From: Cellulomonas sp. Leaf395
Lineage (GTDB): Bacteria; Actinomycetota; Actinomycetes; Actinomycetales; Cellulomonadaceae
Direction: 5' to 3'
Assembly (NCBI RefSeq): GCF_001424125.1
Contig: NZ_LMQI01000003.1
Coordinates: 35,258 to 99,257, forward strand
DNA length: 64,000 nt
Shown: piece by piece, positions 25,966-33,472 of the stretch
Layout: each line of letters begins with the position of its first letter
Numbering within the stretch: the first letter of the stretch is position 1
Program-made: the position numbers and the translations under genes
The notes under the pieces: model-generated
The model's database searches: none
What the model saw: the letters and a program-made list of their open reading frames with translations, nothing else
Told to the model about the DNA's origin: nothing

Positions 25966-26505
25966 ATGAGGCGAGCATTCCTGTCGGTCCTCCTGCTGGT
26001 GAGCGTGTTCCTGCTCGTCCCGGCGTCGCCTGCCACGGCGGCTCCGTACTGCGGCCTCGTGTGGGGCTCGCTGGAGAAGACGGCTCCGGGCCTGTCTGCG
26101 GCACCGGTGGTGAACGTCCGCACCGGACGGCACTCCTGCTACGACCGGCTCGTGATCGACGTGGCCGGTGACGTCGGCGGGTACACGGTGGCCTACGTGC
26201 CCGTCGTGGTCCAGGACGGCTCCGGCCTCCCGATCCCGACCCGCGGAGGCGCGGCCCTGCAGATCACCGTGAACGACCCGTCCTACGACGCGAGCTACCA
26301 GGCGACGTACAGCCCCGCCAACCCGCTCGAGCTGCGCAACGTGACGGGCTACCGCACGTTCCGGCAGGTCGTGTACGCGGGGTCCTTCGAGGGCTACACG
26401 AGCCTCGGGCTCGGCGTCCGGGCGCGACTGCCGTTCCGGGTGTTCACGCTCGACGGCCCGGGCACGTCATCCCGCCTGGTGGTGGACGTCGCGCACCGCT
26501 GGTGA
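25966..26505 (+). CDS. Secreted AMIN-like domain protein
   Basis: A 179-residue protein with a Sec signal peptide (RRAFLSVLLLVSVFLLVPAS, cleavage near TATAAP at about residue 28-30). The mature domain is beta-rich, with HSCYDRLVIDVAGDVGGYTV and RVFTLDGPGTSSRLVVDVAH. This pattern matches the actinobacterial AMIN-like lipoprotein/secreted family; the AMIN fold often binds cell-wall polymers. There is no lipobox cysteine. GAGGGAG eight bases before the ATG sets the start. It converges on the hydrolase gene, with stops directly adjacent. Confidence 0.75.
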   Translation: MRRAFLSVLLLVSVFLLVPASPATAAPYCGLVWGSLEKTAPGLSAAPVVNVRTGRHSCYDRLVIDVAGDVGGYTVAYVPVVVQDGSGLPIPTRGGAALQITVNDPSYDASYQATYSPANPLELRNVTGYRTFRQVVYAGSFEGYTSLGLGVRARLPFRVFTLDGPGTSSRLVVDVAHRW

Positions 26506-27282
26506 TCAGGCCAGCAGCTCGCGCACGACCGCTGCGGTGGCCTCCGCGGGGATGCCGTGGTCGGCGCCCCCGGGGACCACGACGTGGCGGGCGTGCGGCA
26601 GCAGCGCGGCCAGCGCGGCGGCGGACTCCGGCAGGCCGGGCCACGTCTGCGCGCCGGTGATGACGACCGTCGGGACGTCGACCGCGCGCATCGCGGGCGT
26701 CGGCACGCCGAGCACCGAGGTGACGGTCGCGTCGTAGACGGTGCTCTGCGCGATCGCGACCAGCGACGCCCAGGCGGGCGAGCTGCGGAACTGCTCGACC
26801 ACGCCCGGGGGGATGCCGACACCCTCGGTCTGGAACAGCGCGACGGCGTCGCCCGGCCGCCCGTCGGCGATCAGCGCCGTCAGCCGCGCCGGCAGGTCGG
26901 CCGGTCGCGCGGGCAGGGTGCCCAGCGCGAACGGCGCCTCGTAGAGCGCGAGGTGCGTGACAGGGACGCCGGCCGCGGCCGCCGCGAGCGCCAGGTTGCC
27001 GCCGGAGGAGAACCCGAACACCGCCGCGCTGCCGCCCGCGACGTCGATGACCGCGGCGAGGTCCTCGATCTCCCGCTCGATCGCGTACGGCGCGGTGTCG
27101 CCGCTGCGCCCGCGTGCGCGGCGGTCGTAGGTGACCACCGTGCGGTCGGGCTCCAGCAGCGCCGCGAGGTCGGCGCACGTGGTGTGGTCGTTGAACGCGC
27201 CCGTCGCGAACACGACGGCCGGGCCGGTCCCGGCGCGCACGTAGGCGATCGTGGTGCCGTCGGCGGAGGTGAGGGTCTGCAT
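26506..27282 (-). CDS. Alpha/beta hydrolase
   Basis: A 258-residue protein with an alpha/beta-hydrolase fold. The nucleophile elbow is GFSSGG (Ser about 89), the oxyanion region follows VVFATGAFND, the acid is likely the Asp in VVITGAQTWPGLPES or nearby, and the catalytic His is in GGADHGIP near the C-terminus. The substrate is unknown. The start is the ATG at 27282, with AGGAG five bases upstream. It is divergent from the yciI-ECF pair and shares a 143-base control region that holds an inverted repeat. Confidence 0.85.
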   Translation of the reverse strand: MQTLTSADGTTIAYVRAGTGPAVVFATGAFNDHTTCADLAALLEPDRTVVTYDRRARGRSGDTAPYAIEREIEDLAAVIDVAGGSAAVFGFSSGGNLALAAAAAGVPVTHLALYEAPFALGTLPARPADLPARLTALIADGRPGDAVALFQTEGVGIPPGVVEQFRSSPAWASLVAIAQSTVYDATVTSVLGVPTPAMRAVDVPTVVITGAQTWPGLPESAAALAALLPHARHVVVPGGADHGIPAEATAAVVRELLA

Positions 27283-27339
27283 GGGGACTCCTGGGTGTGG
27301 TCGGGCTGCTCTCACCAAGGGGACGAAGAGTGCTGCCGC

Positions 27340-27370
27340 CGATGGACACGTCGCGCGATGCTGTCCATCG
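27340..27370. promoter_or_regulatory. 9-13-9 inverted repeat in divergent control region
   Basis: CGATGGACA (27340-27348) and TGTCCATCG (27362-27370) are perfect complements separated by 13 bases. The repeat lies between the divergent hydrolase and YciI/sigma genes and its right arm overlaps a candidate ECF -35. It could be an operator for a dimeric regulator. Confidence 0.55.
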
Positions 27371-27388
27371 TGGCGCTCGCTGCTCGTC
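27362..27388 (+). promoter_or_regulatory. Candidate ECF42-type promoter
   Basis: TGTCCA (27362-27367) and CGTC (27385-27388) are 17 bases apart. This resembles the promoter reported for ECF42 sigmas (-35 TGTCGA, -10 CGWC) with one mismatch. It ends 37 bases before the yciI ATG, consistent with self-activation by the sigma encoded here. Confidence 0.45.
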
Positions 27389-27425
27389 CAGGGGGAGGAC
27401 CACCCGTCGACAGTCAGGAGCCGTC

Positions 27426-27764
27426 ATGCAGTACCTGTTGCTCATCAGTGCCGACGAGGACCTCGCGGTGACCCGGATGCGCGACGGGGCGTTCGCCTCG
27501 TTCGACACCTGGATCGCCGACCTCGAGCAGCGCGGGGTGCTGCGCGCCCACGTCGGGCTGCACGAGAGCGCGACCGCGACGACCGTGCGGCTGCGCGACG
27601 GCGAGGTCCTGCTGACCGACGGCCCGTTCGCCGAGGGGCGCGAGCAGGTGGGCGGGCTCGCGGTCGTGGACTGCACCGACCTGGACGAGGCGGTGGCGAT
27701 CGCGGCGGCGCACCCCGCGGCGGCGTTCGGGCAGGTGGAGGTCAGGCCGGTGCGGGTCTCGTGA
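27426..27764 (+). CDS. YciI/DGPF-family protein
   Basis: A 112-residue single-domain YciI-related protein with the DGPF signature (LLTDGPFAEGREQVGG, about 60-75) that names the group. Such proteins are encoded beside ECF42 sigmas in many bacteria, and their role is unknown. AGGAG lies before the ATG. Its stop overlaps the sigma start as GTGA, so the two are co-translated. Confidence 0.9.
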   Translation: MQYLLLISADEDLAVTRMRDGAFASFDTWIADLEQRGVLRAHVGLHESATATTVRLRDGEVLLTDGPFAEGREQVGGLAVVDCTDLDEAVAIAAAHPAAAFGQVEVRPVRVS

Positions 27765-28969
27765 CCGATGACGTCGAGAGGGCGCTGGCGGACACGTTCG
27801 CGCAAGACTGGGGGCGCCTCGTCGCCACCCTGATCCGGCTCACGGGCGACTGGGACCTCGCCGAGGAGTGCACCCAGGACGCGTTCGCCGCCGCCCTGCG
27901 CACGTGGCGTCGCGACGGGATCCCCGACGTCCCGCGCGCCTGGCTCACGACGACCGCGCGGAACCGGGCGGTCGACCGGATCCGTCGCGAGCGCGTCGGC
28001 GCGGAGAAGGTGCGCTCGCTCGTCGTGCAGACCGACGAGCTCGACCTGGACGTGATGGACAGCGGGATCGCCGACGACCGGCTCCGGCTGCTGTTCACGT
28101 GCTGCCACCCCGCGCTGTCGCTGTCCTCGCGCGTCGAGCTGGCACTGCGGACCCTGTGCGGTCTGACGACGGCGGAGGTCGCCCGCCTGTTCGCGGTGTC
28201 CGAGGCGACGATGGCCAAGCGGCTGGTCCGGACCAAGCACAAGATCGCCGTGGCGGGCATCCCGTACCAGGTACCGTCCGCAGCGCGGCTTCCCGAGCGC
28301 ACGCCCGCTGTGCTCGCGGTGCTCTACCTGATGTTCACCGAGGGCTACGCGGCGACGGCCGGGCCGCACCTGGTGCGGGTCGACCTGTGTCACGAGGCGA
28401 TCGACCTGGCCCGGGCGCTGGCCGCACTGGTGCCGGACGACCCGGAGGTCGCGGGCGTGCTCGCGCTGATGCTGCTCCAGCACGCCCGGGCGTCGGCCCG
28501 CACGGACGTCGACGGCGTCCTCGTCCCGCTGGAGGAGCAGGATCGCGCCGCGTGGGACCGCGCCGCGATCGACGCGGGTCTGGCGCAGCTGCGCCGGGCG
28601 GTCCGTCGTGAGCGCGTCGGCCCGTACCAGCTGCAGGCGCTGATCGCGGCGTGCCACGCGACCGCGCCGACCTCCGCGGACACGGACTGGGTCAGGATCG
28701 TGAGTCTGTACGACGAGCTCGTGGCCGTCCTGCCGTCGGCCGCCGTGCAGGTGAACCGGGCGGTCGCGATCGGCATGGCTCGCGGGCCGCAGGCGGGTCT
28801 CGACGCACTGGACGGGACGCCCGACCACCCGCTGCGTCATGCTGTCCGCGCCGATCTGCTGCGTCGGCTCGGTCGCGCCGACGAGGCTGCGTCCGCCTAC
28901 CGCGAGGCGCTCACGCGGACGGCCAACCAGGCCGAGCGGGCCTACCTCGAGCGCAGGTTGCGCGCCTGA
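27761..28969 (+). CDS. ECF42-type sigma factor
   Basis: A 402-residue sigma with region 2 (about 10-75, DWDLAEECTQDAFAAALRTW), region 4 (about 105-160, LCGLTTAEVARLFAVSEATM) and a long C-terminal extension of about 230 residues with TPR-like helices (for example LRRLGRADEAASAYREALTR). This layout and the DGPF partner define ECF42. There is no anti-sigma gene; the extension is thought to control activity in this group. A candidate target promoter lies upstream of the operon at 27362-27388. Confidence 0.92.
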   Translation: MTDDVERALADTFAQDWGRLVATLIRLTGDWDLAEECTQDAFAAALRTWRRDGIPDVPRAWLTTTARNRAVDRIRRERVGAEKVRSLVVQTDELDLDVMDSGIADDRLRLLFTCCHPALSLSSRVELALRTLCGLTTAEVARLFAVSEATMAKRLVRTKHKIAVAGIPYQVPSAARLPERTPAVLAVLYLMFTEGYAATAGPHLVRVDLCHEAIDLARALAALVPDDPEVAGVLALMLLQHARASARTDVDGVLVPLEEQDRAAWDRAAIDAGLAQLRRAVRRERVGPYQLQALIAACHATAPTSADTDWVRIVSLYDELVAVLPSAAVQVNRAVAIGMARGPQAGLDALDGTPDHPLRHAVRADLLRRLGRADEAASAYREALTRTANQAERAYLERRLRA

Positions 28970-28973
28970 GGCC

Positions 28974-28979
28974 TACTGT
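28974..28979 (+). promoter_or_regulatory. -10 box TACTGT, leaderless start of propeller protein 1
   Basis: TACTGT is exactly six bases before the ATG at 28986. The same spacing is found before all four paralogues in this cluster. Confidence 0.6.
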
Positions 28980-28985
28980 CGCCGG

Positions 28986-30449
28986 ATGGGGCCGGTGCGT
29001 CGCATGCAGCAGGTGGAGGTGGTCGACGATGGCCATCTGATCTCCGCTGCGGACGGGCCGCGGGCCTCCGGACGCGCCCGCCGTTGGGTCGCCGTGCTGC
29101 TCGCCGTGACCCTCGCGCTCGTCGGTGCCCAGCTCGCCCTGGCCGCTCGCGACCGCGCCGTGTCCGCCCGGTTCGCGCAGCTCCCCGGTGCCCTTCCCCC
29201 GGTCGAGGCGGACGTGGGTGTGCTCTGGCGGGTCGACGACGCCGACCTGGCGGTGCTCACGGAGGGAGCCCAGGTCGCGGGGCTCGTCGTCGGGGTGCGC
29301 ACCGGCCTCGACGGCGCGCAGGACGTGGTGGCGCTCGACCCGCGGACCGGGGCGGACCGGTGGACCACACCCCTGTCCGACGCGAACCCCGCGCGGGTGC
29401 AGCCCGGCGCGCCGGCGTCGGTCACCTCGTGCGCGCCGGTGCCCCCTGAGCCGTCCGGCCCCGAGCAGCCCGGGACGGAGCCGCTGGTCGCGTGCCTGGT
29501 GTCCGACGCCTCGCTGAGCATCGGTTCCCGCCGGCCGCCCGGGACGTCCCGGGTCGTCGTGGTCGACGCCGTGGACGGCCGGGTCGTCGCCGACCGGACG
29601 GCACCGCCTGCGGTCGCGTTCGCGGTGCTGCCCGGGCTCGTCGCGGTCGGCGCGCGTGCTCGGGACGGACACGCCGAGGTCACGGTGCAGGACCTGCTCA
29701 CGGGCGAGGTCCGCTGGCACCGCAGGTCGCCCGAGCTGGACGTCTCGGGCTTCGACGTCGTGGCGGTAGGCGACCATCTGGTCGGCGTGGTCGAGGCGGA
29801 CTCCCACGTGACGTTGCTCGCGGCCGACGGCACCGTGACGCGGGAGCGTCAGCGGTACGACCGGCTCTCCCGCGACGAGGCCTCCACCCGCCTCGAGATC
29901 CTGTCGGGAAACCTGGCGTTCCGGCCGGTCACGACGATCGTGCAGCCCGGCCGGGCTGACGTCCGGATCCGGGGCCGCCTGGTCCGCCGGGCCGTCGACG
30001 ACGGCAGCCTGGCGGGCATCGAGCTGGTCGAGGGCTCCCCCATGCAGGCGCGGGACGCGGCGAGCGGCGACAAGCTGTGGCAGGCCGACCGGCACACCGG
30101 CGGCCCCGTCCTGGTCCTGCGCGGACTCGTCTACGGCACGAGCGTCAACATGCCCGGGGAGATCGTGGCCATCGACGGCCGGACCGGGTCGGTCGTCTGG
30201 TCGGCGGACCTCGGCGCGTACGACCAGCAGGCGCGCCTGATGACCGACGGCCGGGTCCTGCTGGTCGGGCTCGCGCCGGCGCAGGGCGCCGCGGAGGGTT
30301 CGCTCGTCGCGCTCTCCCTGGCGGATGGGCAGCGGCTGTGGCAGGTTCCGCTGCCGGACGGTCTCAGTGCGGTCTGGACGGAGGGGCACGTGCTCGTCGC
30401 CGGCGCGGGCAGTGAGCCCACACCGGCCGTGGTGCTCGGCAGCCCGTGA
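28986..30449 (+). CDS. PQQ-like beta-propeller membrane protein 1
   Basis: A 487-residue protein with a short cytoplasmic head starting MGPVRRMQQVEVVDDG, one membrane span (about 32-52) and an extracytoplasmic PQQ-like/BamB-like beta-propeller. The propeller is marked by blades such as VVALDPRTGADRWTTPL, VTVQDLLTGEVRWHRRSP and IVAIDGRTGSVVWSADL. There are no catalytic residues of PQQ dehydrogenases. It is the first of four tandem paralogues; its C-terminal part is the most diverged. The start at 28986 is favoured over the ATG at 29004 because the M-x5-MQ-VE pattern aligns with the other copies and the -10 box is in register. Confidence 0.82.
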   Translation: MGPVRRMQQVEVVDDGHLISAADGPRASGRARRWVAVLLAVTLALVGAQLALAARDRAVSARFAQLPGALPPVEADVGVLWRVDDADLAVLTEGAQVAGLVVGVRTGLDGAQDVVALDPRTGADRWTTPLSDANPARVQPGAPASVTSCAPVPPEPSGPEQPGTEPLVACLVSDASLSIGSRRPPGTSRVVVVDAVDGRVVADRTAPPAVAFAVLPGLVAVGARARDGHAEVTVQDLLTGEVRWHRRSPELDVSGFDVVAVGDHLVGVVEADSHVTLLAADGTVTRERQRYDRLSRDEASTRLEILSGNLAFRPVTTIVQPGRADVRIRGRLVRRAVDDGSLAGIELVEGSPMQARDAASGDKLWQADRHTGGPVLVLRGLVYGTSVNMPGEIVAIDGRTGSVVWSADLGAYDQQARLMTDGRVLLVGLAPAQGAAEGSLVALSLADGQRLWQVPLPDGLSAVWTEGHVLVAGAGSEPTPAVVLGSP

Positions 30450-30453
30450 TCCT

Positions 30454-30470
30454 CACCCGGTCTGCGGGTG
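30454..30470 (+). terminator. Short hairpin between propeller genes 1 and 2
   Basis: CACCCG and CGGGTG pair around a five-base loop just after the first propeller gene. There is no T-tract. It is a weak terminator candidate that would insulate the separately promoted copies. Confidence 0.35.
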
Positions 30471-30490
30471 CCGCCGTGCCGTGGCGGGGC

Positions 30491-30496
30491 TAGGGT
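30491..30496 (+). promoter_or_regulatory. -10 box TAGGGT, leaderless start of propeller protein 2
   Basis: TAGGGT lies exactly six bases before the ATG at 30503. No ribosome binding site is seen between them. Confidence 0.55.
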
Positions 30497-30502
30497 CCGG
30501 CC

Positions 30503-31960
30503 ATGTCGCGCGATGCGATGCAGCACGTCGAGCTCGACGAGGCGGACGTCCCCGTCCCCGCCCCGGAGCCTGTCGGCGGCCGCAGGAGCGTGTGGTGGTG
30601 GGTCGTCGGCACCGTTGTCGTCGTCGTCGCCGGGCTCGCCGTCACGCAGGTCGTGCTCGACGCGCGTGAGCGGGCAGCCGCCGAGCGGCTCGCGGCGACG
30701 CCGGGGGTCGTGCGGTCGGTCGGTGCCGACGTCGGCGTGCTGTGGCGGCCGGACCCGGCGGCGACGTCCGTGATCGCGCAGGGCATCGACGTCGACGGCG
30801 CGGTCCTCGGGCTGGCCGTGGCCGACGACGGGTCGCAGGCGTTCGTCTCCCTCGACCAGCGCACCGGCCGGCAGCGGTTCAGCACCCCGCTCCTGGGGCC
30901 CGACGCCGACCGGGTGCGGTCGCTGGACCGCACCGCGGCCGGCACGTGCGTCGCCGTGCCGACCGACGAGGGGTCGCCCGACCGGGCCGCGTGCCTGGTC
31001 AGCGACGGCTTCGTGCAGTACGGCGACGAGGGCGTCCAGACCCGCAAGCCCGCGACGACCACCCGGGTGGTCGTGCTCGACACGCGCGACGGGCACGTCG
31101 TCGCCGACACGTCCGCGCCGGGTGCCACCGCGCTCGCGGCGCTGCGCGGGCTGGCGGTGGTGGCCGTCCCGGGGCGGGACGCGCAGACGGAGGTGACCGG
31201 TCGGGACCTGCTCACGGGCGAGGTGCGCTGGCGGTTCAGCCCGCCGCTGCCCGGCGCCGACCGTCGCGTGTTCGCGGGCGAGGTGCGGCTGTTCGCCGTC
31301 GACGGCCTGATCGGCGTCACGATCCCCGGCTGGACCGCCACCGTGCTCTCGTCCTCCGGCGAGGTGCTACGCGCCAGCAGCCCAGGGGACGCCGACCACC
31401 TGCTCGACCCCGTCGCGGGCCGGCTCGTCCTGCTCTCGACCACCGGCTCCGGCAGCTTGCGCTCCACGCTGGTCGAGCGTGGCCGCGCGGACGTCGACCT
31501 CCCTGGCGAGGTCCTCCCGCTCACCGTCGACGACGGGAGCGTGCCGGACCTCGTCCTGACGTCCAGCGGGGACGTGCGCGGCTGGGACGCGGCCACGGGC
31601 GAGTCGCGCTGGAGGTCCGACGTCGTGGCGTCGGTGAATGCACTCCTCCTGGACGGACGGGTGTACGTGAGCACCCGGAACGGGGTGGCCGCGCTCGACG
31701 GTCGCACCGGCGACCTGCTGTGGCGGGCGAGCACGGGGGGGAGCGGCGTGCCCGGGTTCGTCGTCACCGACGGACGGCAGCTCGTCACGACCGAGCAGCC
31801 CGTCGGCGGTGGGAACATCAGCAACCTCGCAGCCTTCGCCCTGGACGACGGCCGCACCCTCTGGCGGGTCTCGTTCCCCGAGAACCTGTGGTCCAGCGCC
31901 GCCATCGGGCACCTGCTGATCGGGTGGGGCCGCGACGGCCGGCTCGTGGTGCTCGGATAA
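30503..31960 (+). CDS. PQQ-like beta-propeller membrane protein 2
   Basis: A 485-residue paralogue with head MSRDAMQHVELDEADV, one membrane span (about 29-51) and an outer beta-propeller (blades AFVSLDQRTGRQRFSTPL, TGRDLLTGEVRWRFSP, GVAALDGRTGDLLWRAS). It shares LTVDDGSVPDLVLTSSGDVR with copies 3 and 4, where the matching LTVDDGSVPGLVLTS occurs. This shows the last three copies are closest to each other. The role is unknown; BamB-like propellers usually act as protein-interaction platforms or polymer sensors. Confidence 0.85.
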   Translation: MSRDAMQHVELDEADVPVPAPEPVGGRRSVWWWVVGTVVVVVAGLAVTQVVLDARERAAAERLAATPGVVRSVGADVGVLWRPDPAATSVIAQGIDVDGAVLGLAVADDGSQAFVSLDQRTGRQRFSTPLLGPDADRVRSLDRTAAGTCVAVPTDEGSPDRAACLVSDGFVQYGDEGVQTRKPATTTRVVVLDTRDGHVVADTSAPGATALAALRGLAVVAVPGRDAQTEVTGRDLLTGEVRWRFSPPLPGADRRVFAGEVRLFAVDGLIGVTIPGWTATVLSSSGEVLRASSPGDADHLLDPVAGRLVLLSTTGSGSLRSTLVERGRADVDLPGEVLPLTVDDGSVPDLVLTSSGDVRGWDAATGESRWRSDVVASVNALLLDGRVYVSTRNGVAALDGRTGDLLWRASTGGSGVPGFVVTDGRQLVTTEQPVGGGNISNLAAFALDDGRTLWRVSFPENLWSSAAIGHLLIGWGRDGRLVVLG

Positions 31961-31963
31961 AAT
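31958..31963 (+). promoter_or_regulatory. -10 box TAAAAT, leaderless start of propeller protein 3
   Basis: TAAAAT is six bases before the ATG at 31970 and includes the TAA stop of propeller gene 2. The near-consensus hexamer is striking in a region this GC-rich. Confidence 0.65.
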
Positions 31964-31969
31964 CCGGAC

Positions 31970-33451
31970 ATGGCGCGCGTCGGGGGGACGCAGGAGGTCG
32001 AGCTGGTCGAGGGCCCGGCCGAGCCGCTTCGCCCGGAGTCCGGCGTCCGCTCGCGGGCGCGGCGCTGGTGGTTTGTCGGCGGTGCGGTTGCCGCCATGCT
32101 GGTGCTCGCCGGCGTGCAGTGGGTGGTCGACGCGCGCGAGCGCGCGGCGGTGGAACGGCTCACGGCCGTGCCCGGGGCCCTCGATCCGCTCGGCGACGAG
32201 CTCGAGGTCGTGCGCAGGCTCGACGAGGAGGAGACCAGGTCGTTGTCGAGCTCGATCCCGGTGGCCGACCACACCTGGGCGGGCATCCGAGTCGGCGAGG
32301 ACGGGTCGCAGGCCTTCGTCGCGACGGACCTCCACACCGGCGAGACGGTCTGGTCCACGCCGCTCCTCGGACCACACCCCGGTCGGGCGGCCGGCCGCGG
32401 CAAGAGCAGCGGCGGGGGGTGCCAGCCGGGCGCCGGGGATCCTCCGGCGGCAGCGACGTGGGCCGTGTGCACGGTCACCGACGGCTACGGCACGTCCTCG
32501 GCCGGGTTCGTGGAAAAGACCGTGCCCGCGACGACCACCCGGGTCGCGGTCCTCGACACGAGGGACGGGCACCTGATCGCCGAGTGGCCCATGGAGCACG
32601 ACGCCTCGGTCAACGTGCTGCCGGGACTCGTGCTCGTCGGGCTCCGGCGCGACGGGGACATCGAGATCGTCGCGCACGACGCCCGCACCGGGGTCGAGCG
32701 CTGGCGGCACGATGACTCGCCCGCTCCGAACACGTCGGTGCCCGCCGCGTCCTGGTCCTTCGTCACCGCCGGCGACGTCGTCGCGTACGCCGACGGCGAT
32801 GCGCTGACGGTGCTCTCCGCGAGCGGCGAGGTCGTCCGCACGGACCTGCAGGGTGCCAGGGGCGAGACCCTCTATACCGATCCCGGGACAGGTCTGCCGG
32901 CCCTGCCGTCGTCGTCGACCGACGGCGTGCACCTGACGGACACGACGACGCTCCTCGCGCGCGACGCCGACCCGGCCCGCGACCGCGAGCTGCTCGGACG
33001 CATCCTTCCGCTGACCGTCGACGACGGGAGCGTGCCCGGCCTCGTCCTGACGTCGCGCGACAAGCTGTACGCGTGGGACCTGGAGACCGGCCGGCCCAGG
33101 TGGGACCGCGATCTCAGCGTGGGGGACGACGCGCTCGTGGTGCGGGGCCGCGTCTTCCTGTGCGGGGCGCTCTCGATCATCGCGCTCGACGGCCGTACCG
33201 GGGACCCGCTGTGGGAGACCGATGCACCGTCCTGCTCGTACGCGGGCCTGGCGACCGACGGTCAGGACCTCCTGGTGAGCTCGATCACCACCGGAACCAC
33301 CGGGCCGGGCGGTCTGACGGGGTACGACTTCGCGACCGGTGAGGTCACCAGACGGTTCGGGTTCCCTGACGGGATCGTCCAGCTCGGGACGAACCAGGGG
33401 CAGCTCCTGGGCTACTCCTGGACCTTCGAGGAGGTTGCCGTCCTGGACTGA
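31970..33451 (+). CDS. PQQ-like beta-propeller membrane protein 3
   Basis: A 493-residue paralogue with head MARVGGTQEVELVEGP, one span (about 30-45, WWFVGGAVAAMLVLAGV) and an outer propeller (AFVATDLHTGETVWSTPL, VAHDARTGVERWRHD, IIALDGRTGDPLWETD). A cysteine pair (GGGCQPG and WAVCTVTDG) recurs in copies 2 and 4 and may form an extracytoplasmic disulfide. Its start is only nine bases after the stop of copy 2 and has its own -10 box. Confidence 0.85.
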   Translation: MARVGGTQEVELVEGPAEPLRPESGVRSRARRWWFVGGAVAAMLVLAGVQWVVDARERAAVERLTAVPGALDPLGDELEVVRRLDEEETRSLSSSIPVADHTWAGIRVGEDGSQAFVATDLHTGETVWSTPLLGPHPGRAAGRGKSSGGGCQPGAGDPPAAATWAVCTVTDGYGTSSAGFVEKTVPATTTRVAVLDTRDGHLIAEWPMEHDASVNVLPGLVLVGLRRDGDIEIVAHDARTGVERWRHDDSPAPNTSVPAASWSFVTAGDVVAYADGDALTVLSASGEVVRTDLQGARGETLYTDPGTGLPALPSSSTDGVHLTDTTTLLARDADPARDRELLGRILPLTVDDGSVPGLVLTSRDKLYAWDLETGRPRWDRDLSVGDDALVVRGRVFLCGALSIIALDGRTGDPLWETDAPSCSYAGLATDGQDLLVSSITTGTTGPGGLTGYDFATGEVTRRFGFPDGIVQLGTNQGQLLGYSWTFEEVAVLD

Positions 33452-33460
33452 CCGGGCGAG

Positions 33461-33466
33461 TACAGT
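33461..33466 (+). promoter_or_regulatory. -10 box TACAGT, leaderless start of propeller protein 4
   Basis: TACAGT is six bases before the ATG at 33473. Confidence 0.6.
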
Positions 33467-33472
33467 CCCGCC

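Noticed and set aside
29004..29021. Alternative ATG start for propeller protein 1
   Set aside because: The ATG at 28986 aligns with the head of the other three copies and with the conserved -10 spacing.
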